Assembly (NCBI GenBank): GCA_904501755.1
Contig: CAJGBV010000012.1
Location: 1-64,000 of the forward strand
DNA length: 64,000 nt
Reading direction: 5' to 3'
Source of the DNA: Clostridiaceae bacterium
GTDB taxonomy: Bacteria > Bacillota > Clostridia > Oscillospirales > Acutalibacteraceae
A program made the translations under genes and the position numbers. The first letter of the stretch is position 1. The number at the start of each line of letters is the position of its first letter. This document shows, in pieces, positions 58,451-64,000 of the stretch. The notes under the pieces are model-generated. The model did no database searches and was not told the DNA's origin. It saw only the letters and a list, made by a program, of their open reading frames with translations.

Positions 58451-60802
58451 TTAAATAATTTTTAATTTTGCAAAACCTGCCATAAGCTTTTTAAGGCCAA
58501 CTCTTTCAAACTGTATTTCAAGGAGGGTATCACTGCCCATAGGCACGGTTTTGAGAATACTACCCACACCAAAGGTATTGTGTTCAACCTTCATTCCCGC
58601 ACTATACTGAGATTTTAAGACAGACGAAGTGGGTTTGACAGCAGAAGAAAAGCTTGTTTTAGTAGCAAAAGCAGAGGATGCAACAGGCGGTTCAATCACA
58701 AATCTCTCCTGAGTATTCCTCATCATCCCACTTTCATTGCAAAGTTCCTTCGGGACTTCCTTTAAAAACCGAGAAGCAACGTTACGGTTAGTCTGCCCGT
58801 AAAGCATACGGGTATAAGCGTTAGTTATGTGAAGCTTTTTCTTTGCTCTTGTAATAGCTACATAGGCAAGGCGTCTTTCCTCCTCTATTTCAGCCTGTCC
58901 CGCAAATATTGACTGATTGCCGGGGAAAACACCCTCTTCCCAACCAACAAGATAAACATTGTCAAATTCAAGACCCTTGGCACTGTGCACAGTCATCATA
59001 ACAACCCTGTCGTCACTGCTGTCCAAAGAATCTATATCACTGACCAGAGCGACCTCTTCAAGAAAACCGCTAAGGGTAGGTTCTTCGTTTTCCATTTCAT
59101 ACTGAACAATAGAGCTTGAAAGCTCCTTGATATTCTCTATTCTGTCCTGTTCAGATGGCCCCGCCATAATCAGCATGGTCATATAACCGCTTTTTTCTAT
59201 AACCTGTTCGCAAAGCTCATGAATCGATACCTGCTCACTAAGCTGAATAAGGGAATTCATCATATCGGTAAAGCCTTTTAGCTTTGCAGCGCTTCGGCTC
59301 AGAGCAGCATAATTATCAGCGTTACAAAGAACCTCAAAAAGCGAAATACCTAACGTATCTGCAATTTCACCGGCAGCGTTTACTGTGGTATCGCCTATTC
59401 CTCGTTTTGGCTCATTTATGATTCTTTTTAATCTAATAACATCACTGGGATTATTGATAACCTGCAAATAAGCAAGTATATCCTTAACCTCTTTTCTGTC
59501 GAAGAACCTTGTTCCGCCGATAACAGAATATGCTACACCGCTTCTTGCAAAGACATTTTCAAGAGCCGCAGACTGTGCATTCATTCTGTAAAGAATTGCA
59601 TGGGAGGAAGCCTTTCCGCCCTTTCTTATATCATCAAAAACGCACTCCGCAACATATTTTGCCTCTTCAACCTGATTTTCAGCAGTATGTACCTCAATGG
59701 GAACACCTTCGCCGTTATCAGTCCAGAGAGTTTTACCCTTTCTCCCCTTATTATTGCTGATAACCGCATTTGCCGCATCAAGTATATGTGAGGTAGAACG
59801 GTAGTTTTGCTCAAGTCTTATAACCTTTGCATTTTCATATTCATCCTCAAAATTAAGAATATTTTCGATGGTTGCACCTCTGAAGCGGTAAATACTCTGG
59901 TCGTCATCTCCCACAACACAGATATTGTTTTCACCCTGTGCCAAGGTTTTGACAAGAACATACTGAGCATAGTTAGTATCCTGATACTCGTCCACCATAA
60001 CATAACGGAATTTTGCTCTGTAATACTCTGCTACATCATCATTTTCACGAAGTAGTTTTACTGTATTTACAATCATATCGTCAAAGTCCATAGCATTTGC
60101 TTCTTTAAGGAGATGATTGTATTCCTTATAAATCTCAGCTATAACCTTTCTGCGATAATCCATTCCCGCTTCAGCTTTATATTCCTCGGGGGTTATAAGC
60201 TTATCCTTTGCAGAAGAAATTTCTCCTAAAATAAATTTAACAGGAAAAGCTTTGTCATCCACTCTCTGAGCTTTTATAATTTCCTTGATAAGACGCTTCT
60301 GGTCGTCTGTATCATAAACAGTAAAATGTGAATCGTATCCTATAAGCTGTGCATAACGGCGAAGAATTTTACCGCACACACTATGAAAAGTACCCGCCCA
60401 TATACCGTCTGCATCCTCACCAAGCTTTGCGGCAATTCTCTCTTTTAGTTCTCCTGCAGCCTTGTTAGTAAAGGTAATTGCAAGAATATTCCAAGGAGAA
60501 ACAGGCTCAACAGATAAAATAAATTTAGGGAAGCTGTCGGTTTGACCGTCATAATACTGCTGAAGAAGCTGTGCCTCTTCGTCAGAGAAAAACGGAAGTA
60601 TATCACTGTTATAAGCATCCCCGTATTTAACAAGATAAGCTATTCTGTTTACAAGCACAGTAGTCTTACCGCTTCCGGCACCTGCAAGAACAAGCACAGG
60701 ACCTTTAGCGGTAGTGACAGCTTCAAACTGCCTGTCATTCATATTACCGAATTCTTTTCGTATTATATTTCTTCTCAGAGACAAAAACTGCTGGTCTGTC
60801 AT
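58451..60802 (-). CDS. pcrA: ATP-dependent DNA helicase, PcrA/UvrD/Rep type
   Basis: 783 residues. Superfamily 1A motifs in order: Walker A AGAGSGKTTVLV near residue 38, the TFTNKAAGELKERI motif Ia, DEYQDTNYAQY (motif II), GDDDQSIYRFRGA (motif III), LEQNYRST (motif IV), TVHSAKGLEFDNVYLVG (motif V) and ERRLAYVAITRAKK (motif VI). The C-terminal tail (about 700-783) contains a KVEHNTFGVGSIL-type element for RNA polymerase or UvrB contact as in PcrA. It unwinds DNA 3' to 5' in repair and replication. It is larger than usual (~720-740). Confidence 0.95.
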   Translation of the reverse strand: MTDQQFLSLRRNIIRKEFGNMNDRQFEAVTTAKGPVLVLAGAGSGKTTVLVNRIAYLVKYGDAYNSDILPFFSDEEAQLLQQYYDGQTDSFPKFILSVEPVSPWNILAITFTNKAAGELKERIAAKLGEDADGIWAGTFHSVCGKILRRYAQLIGYDSHFTVYDTDDQKRLIKEIIKAQRVDDKAFPVKFILGEISSAKDKLITPEEYKAEAGMDYRRKVIAEIYKEYNHLLKEANAMDFDDMIVNTVKLLRENDDVAEYYRAKFRYVMVDEYQDTNYAQYVLVKTLAQGENNICVVGDDDQSIYRFRGATIENILNFEDEYENAKVIRLEQNYRSTSHILDAANAVISNNKGRKGKTLWTDNGEGVPIEVHTAENQVEEAKYVAECVFDDIRKGGKASSHAILYRMNAQSAALENVFARSGVAYSVIGGTRFFDRKEVKDILAYLQVINNPSDVIRLKRIINEPKRGIGDTTVNAAGEIADTLGISLFEVLCNADNYAALSRSAAKLKGFTDMMNSLIQLSEQVSIHELCEQVIEKSGYMTMLIMAGPSEQDRIENIKELSSSIVQYEMENEEPTLSGFLEEVALVSDIDSLDSSDDRVVMMTVHSAKGLEFDNVYLVGWEEGVFPGNQSIFAGQAEIEEERRLAYVAITRAKKKLHITNAYTRMLYGQTNRNVASRFLKEVPKELCNESGMMRNTQERFVIEPPVASSAFATKTSFSSAVKPTSSVLKSQYSAGMKVEHNTFGVGSILKTVPMGSDTLLEIQFERVGLKKLMAGFAKLKII

Positions 60803-60873
60803 TAAAATTACTCCTAAATACTTACTGAATATATAATATTATAAAATATATATATAAATTTATCAAGTTAAAA

Positions 60874-60902
60874 TTGACCTTTGAGAAAAAAGAGTGTATA
60901 AT
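60874..60902 (+). promoter_or_regulatory. Sigma-A promoter of asnS
   Basis: TTGACC (60874-60879), 17-base spacer, TATAAT (60897-60902), with about 30 bases of leader. No T-box fits in this leader. Confidence 0.75.
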
Positions 60903-60937
60903 AGTCACGTATATGTAAAGTTTTAGGAGATGTATAT

Positions 60938-62332
60938 ATGAAACGTACCGAAATTGTTACTTTATTCAATGCACCTGATAACTACATCGGAAAAGAAATA
61001 ATTGTTTGCGGTTGGATAAAAACCTCCCGTCAATCTAAAAACATAAGCTTTATTGAGCTTAATGACGGTTCTTCCTTTAAAAACCTTCAGGTAGTATATG
61101 AAGAACAGAATATTGCTAATTATGCTGAAATATCCGCACTGAATGTTGGCTCTGCTATTTGTGTCAAGGGTAATCTTATTGCTACCCCTGAAATGAAGCA
61201 GCCCTTTGAGCTTCAGGCAACCGAGATTACCGTAGAGGGTGCCTCTACTCCTGATTATCCGCTTCAGAAAAAGCGTCATTCTCTCGAATACCTGCGCACC
61301 ATTCAGCATCTTCGTCCCCGTACAAATACCTTCTCTGCAGCTTTCAGAGTTAGGTCTGTTGCCGCTTATGCAATTCATAAGTTCTTTAACGAACGCGGTT
61401 TCGTTTATGCTCACACCCCCCTTATCACTACAAGCGATGCCGAAGGTGCAGGCGAAATGTTCAGAGTTACTACCCTCGATGTAGGCAATCCCCCACTGAC
61501 TGAGAACGGAGCAGTTGATTATTCTCAGGACTTTTTCGGCAAAGGCACAAGCCTTACCGTTTCAGGACAGCTTCAGGCTGAGGCTATGGCAATGGCTTTT
61601 GGTAAAGTATATACCTTTGGACCTACCTTCAGAGCCGAAAAATCCTATACCGCCCGTCACGCTGCTGAGTTCTGGATGATAGAGCCTGAAATTGCTTTTG
61701 CTGACCTTCAGGACGATATGGATCTTGCCCGTGATATGCTTAAATATGTGCTTTCTTATATTTATGATAACTGTCAGGCCGAGCTTGATTTCTTTGAGAC
61801 TCATTTTGAAAAAGGACTTAAAGATAAGCTTCGCAATGTAATTGATTCTGAATTTGCCACTGTTACCTACAGTGAGGCTGTTGAAATACTGAAGAACAGC
61901 GGCCACAAGTTTGAATATAAGGTTGAATGGGGTTGCGATTTACAGAGTGAGCATGAGAGATACCTCACCGAAGAGGTGTTCAAAAAGCCGCTGTTTGTAA
62001 CAAACTATCCCAAAGAGATAAAGGCTTTCTATATGCGCCTTAATGATGATGGTAAAACCGTTGCCGCTGTTGACTGTCTCGTTCCCGGAATTGGTGAAAT
62101 TATAGGAGGAAGTCAGCGTGAAGAACGCCTTGACCTGCTGCTTAAGCGTATTGAAGAAATCGGTGGAACCGAGGAAGAATACGGTTGGTATCTTGACCTT
62201 CGCCGTTTCGGCGGTGCTAAGCACGCAGGCTTTGGTCTTGGCTTTGAAAGACTTATTATGTATGTTACAGGTATTGCAAATATCCGTGATGTTCTTCCCT
62301 TCCCAAGAACCACAGGCTCTGCCGAATTCTAA
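60938..62332 (+). CDS. asnS: Asparaginyl-tRNA synthetase
   Basis: 464 residues, usual length. The N-terminal OB-fold anticodon-binding domain (about 1-100: IGKEIIVCGWIKTSRQSKNI) is followed by the class II catalytic domain with motif 1 in RVRSVAAYAIHKFFNERGF, motif 2 in FRAEKSYTARHAAEFWMIEPE and motif 3 in GFGLGFERLIMYVTGI. It charges tRNA-Asn; the AsnS rather than AspS call rests on SLTVSGQLQAEAM and the DLRRFGGAKHAGFGLG segment. It is monocistronic and ends at a terminator. Confidence 0.95.
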   Translation: MKRTEIVTLFNAPDNYIGKEIIVCGWIKTSRQSKNISFIELNDGSSFKNLQVVYEEQNIANYAEISALNVGSAICVKGNLIATPEMKQPFELQATEITVEGASTPDYPLQKKRHSLEYLRTIQHLRPRTNTFSAAFRVRSVAAYAIHKFFNERGFVYAHTPLITTSDAEGAGEMFRVTTLDVGNPPLTENGAVDYSQDFFGKGTSLTVSGQLQAEAMAMAFGKVYTFGPTFRAEKSYTARHAAEFWMIEPEIAFADLQDDMDLARDMLKYVLSYIYDNCQAELDFFETHFEKGLKDKLRNVIDSEFATVTYSEAVEILKNSGHKFEYKVEWGCDLQSEHERYLTEEVFKKPLFVTNYPKEIKAFYMRLNDDGKTVAAVDCLVPGIGEIIGGSQREERLDLLLKRIEEIGGTEEEYGWYLDLRRFGGAKHAGFGLGFERLIMYVTGIANIRDVLPFPRTTGSAEF

Positions 62333-62340
62333 ATATATTA

Positions 62341-62370
62341 AAAACCGACTTAAAAAAGTCGGTTTTTTTA
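62341..62370. terminator. Intrinsic terminator between asnS and azlD
   Basis: Stem AAAACCGACT (62341-62350) / AGTCGGTTTT (62357-62366) with T-run after it, serving asnS and, in reverse, the azlC-azlD genes. Confidence 0.8.
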
Positions 62371-62667
62371 TACAAATAACGCTGTTAAAAAGGCTGTTGC
62401 CGCCGCACAAAGCGCCACAACTATAAGTGGTTTTTTTAAATATGCCAGTATAAGTGCCGTTGCTGTACCCACAGCAGCGGTTATATAATTTCCCGTCGAA
62501 TAAAAGATAGCAGGAACTGTCATTGCCGAAAGCACGGCATAAGGAACATAGTATAAAAAGCTCTTTAAAAAACGGGATTTAATCTGTTTTCTCATAAGAG
62601 TAAAAGGTAACATTCTTATAAGATATGTAACAAGAGCCATAAGAATAATATAAACAGCTATACTCAT
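62368..62667 (-). CDS. azlD: Branched-chain amino acid permease small subunit (AzlD family)
   Basis: 99 residues from ATG 62667, with AAGGAGGG just upstream, overlapping azlC by 4 bases; the longer ORF is not supported. It has three to four hydrophobic segments. AzlD hallmarks are ALVTYLIRMLPFTLMRKQI and FLYYVPYAVLSAMTVPAIF. With AzlC it forms an exporter of branched-chain amino acids or their analogues. Confidence 0.9.
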   Translation of the reverse strand: MSIAVYIILMALVTYLIRMLPFTLMRKQIKSRFLKSFLYYVPYAVLSAMTVPAIFYSTGNYITAAVGTATALILAYLKKPLIVVALCAAATAFLTALFV

Positions 62668-63359
62668 TCTTCGCCCTCCTTTACAGGAAAGACAATAGCG
62701 GCTATTGTTGACGCTATAACAGCACAAATTATTATAGCAAATCCGCTTGAAATAAAGGGTGCTAAATAATAACAAGCAATACTAAGTACAGTTGCAATTA
62801 AAACAGCAAACAGAATATTTCCGTTTTGTCTTGCAGGCGGAACCACTATAGCTATAAACATAGCATACAGCATTATCCCCAACGCACCCGTTATAATAGC
62901 AGGAAGCACGGTACCCGCAAGAGAACCAAGCAGAGTCCCTCCTACCCAACCAAGCCAGGAAATAAAAATCATACCATACATATAACAGGGTTTTATTTTA
63001 CCATCCTGAGAATACGCCACTGCAAATATTTCGTCGGTAATACCGAATGCCGCAATCATTCTGTGAGGTGTGATAAAGCAGTTGTCAAGCTTCTGTGTGA
63101 GTGATATTCCCATAAGTGCATATCTGAGATTTATTATAAACTGACTCAGCACCATTTCGATATAGCTTCCCATAGTTGCTATTATTCCCACTCCCGCCGC
63201 TTGTCCGGCAGAAGTAAGATTAAAAGCAGATATAAGCGTAGCCTGAAGTGGTGTAAGCCCATTAGCTACAGCAGTAATACCAAACCCAAAGGAAACCGAC
63301 AAATAGCCAAGACAAATAGGAAAACCATGAATTACACCTCTTCTAAAGGTCAGCTTCAT
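62664..63359 (-). CDS. azlC: Branched-chain amino acid permease large subunit (AzlC family)
   Basis: 231 residues. It has about six to seven membrane segments and AzlC signatures: GFPICLGYLSVSFGFGITA, the LISAFNLTSAGQAAGVGII segment, INLRYALMGISL and AFGITDEIFAVA. It is the membrane core of the AzlCD exporter. It starts 3 bases after the lipoprotein gene stop, so transcription of the three genes is probably shared. Confidence 0.92.
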   Translation of the reverse strand: MKLTFRRGVIHGFPICLGYLSVSFGFGITAVANGLTPLQATLISAFNLTSAGQAAGVGIIATMGSYIEMVLSQFIINLRYALMGISLTQKLDNCFITPHRMIAAFGITDEIFAVAYSQDGKIKPCYMYGMIFISWLGWVGGTLLGSLAGTVLPAIITGALGIMLYAMFIAIVVPPARQNGNILFAVLIATVLSIACYYLAPFISSGFAIIICAVIASTIAAIVFPVKEGEE

Positions 63360-63362
63360 TCA

Positions 63363-63950
63363 TTAATACTCCCATTTATCGCTATTATAAAGACTTACTG
63401 CAATAAGAATATCATTTTCAAAATAGAAGTTAAGAACATTTTTACCGCTACTAACAGAAAGCTTTTCCATATTTTCAAGTTTAAAGGGCATATAGAAAAA
63501 ATCCTTTGAATCAGCTACACTGCTTTCGGGTTTCATATTAGAAATCGCAGAGCTAACCTCATACTTACTGCTGAGTCCTACAGTAAAGCCGAAAACTGTA
63601 TCGGTTCCGATAATACAGGAAATACCATCACTTTCTTTTCCGCTTTTATAGCAATAATAAAAACCGTTTACACTATATACATCTTTATTATCAAATTTCT
63701 GAAATTCAATAATATCCTCGTGACCGTCGCCGCCCTCATGGTTATGACCATCATTACCCTGTTCGGCTTCTTTTTCAATTTCATCAGGATGAAGACCAAG
63801 AGCGTATTTAGCCTCACTTATCATACCTGCACCTACATAGTAGTTAATATCTATTTCATAGGCAGAGGAATTATTATCTTCTTTTTCCTTACAGCCAACA
63901 AAACAAAAAGCTATAGAAAATACAAGCAATAAAGCAATAATCTTTTTCAT
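63363..63950 (-). CDS. Lipoprotein of unknown function
   Basis: 195 residues from ATG 63950 with AAGGAG upstream. The lipobox is VGC, with the lipidated Cys at residue 20 (FVGCKEKE), so it is exported and membrane-attached. A His/Asp/Gly-rich stretch, GNDGHNHEGGDGHED near residues 65-80, could bind metal ions such as zinc. The rest is beta-rich with no family I recognise. It precedes azlC and azlD in one transcript. Confidence 0.72.
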   Translation of the reverse strand: MKKIIALLLVFSIAFCFVGCKEKEDNNSSAYEIDINYYVGAGMISEAKYALGLHPDEIEKEAEQGNDGHNHEGGDGHEDIIEFQKFDNKDVYSVNGFYYCYKSGKESDGISCIIGTDTVFGFTVGLSSKYEVSSAISNMKPESSVADSKDFFYMPFKLENMEKLSVSSGKNVLNFYFENDILIAVSLYNSDKWEY

Positions 63951-64000
63951 AACTTACTCCTTATTTAGAATGTTTGTGCAACAGTTCACTTCTCTGATCC

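Overview
The window is chromosome of a low-GC, anaerobic Gram-positive bacterium, most likely an uncultured gut Clostridia member (Oscillospirales / Ruminococcaceae-like). This is inferred from strong AGGAGG-type ribosome binding sites with frequent TTG/GTG starts, SipW-dependent surface proteins, a glycyl radical enzyme with its activase, a SpoIVFA/SpoIVFB-like pair, an S-box riboswitch before metK, and typical clostridial small families (DUF6440, DUF1294, ferredoxin-thioredoxin-reductase-like protein). No tRNA, rRNA, CRISPR array, insertion sequence or prophage was recognised, and no gene-free stretch exceeds 300 bases.

Layout. 1-6.5 kb: a surface-fibre locus with three SipW-dependent (TasA/camelysin-like) proteins, a small membrane protein, a pilin-like protein with three Ig-like domains and a degenerate sorting signal, and a Cys-rich small protein. 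Two look-alike double-hairpin elements lie between these genes. 6.5-11.9 kb: a PocR-type AraC regulator divergent from a sugar operon (clan-A glycosidase, PfkB kinase, lyxose/mannose isomerase, class II aldolase). 11.9-17.7 kb: an uncharacterised glycyl radical enzyme cluster (enzyme, SMP-30-like lactonase, EamA transporter, activase) divergent from an AraC regulator. 17.9-21.4 kb: a lactate permease behind a leader hairpin, an FTR-like protein, and a CNNM/CorC transporter behind a structured leader.

21.4-30.2 kb: one long minus-strand operon for the shikimate pathway: aminotransferase, pheA, aroB, aroC, an aroE-aroK fusion, aroQ, aroA, a broken tyrA and a DAHP synthase. All seven steps to chorismate and the phenylalanine branch are present. 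The tyrosine branch gene is a clear pseudogene, so tyrosine auxotrophy is a testable prediction. 30.3-36.2 kb: an oxidoreductase / TIM-barrel pair, the paired radical SAM + DUF2344 genes, and SpoIVFA/B-like peptidases.

36.3-43.9 kb: a secreted ricin-type lectin protein and a SurA-like membrane-anchored protein behind a promoter with helically phased TTACA repeats; metK with a complete SAM-I riboswitch; a RibU-like ECF S component; a lipoprotein amidase; a TIM-barrel protein. 44-50 kb: cardiolipin synthase, then glycogen phosphorylase with a GH13 glycosidase. 50-54.5 kb: an AraC regulator divergent from a fucose/arabinose isomerase-like protein and a clan-A glycosidase, then a DUF6440 gene. 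54.5-64 kb: two tandem RlmD-type RNA methyltransferases, two membrane/secreted proteins, a PcrA/UvrD helicase, asnS, azlCD and a lipoprotein.

The strongest candidates for undescribed biology are the glycyl radical enzyme cluster, the repeated double-hairpin elements in the fibre locus, the structured leader before the CNNM gene, the mannoside/lyxose-type sugar operon, and the phased-repeat promoter of the lectin gene.
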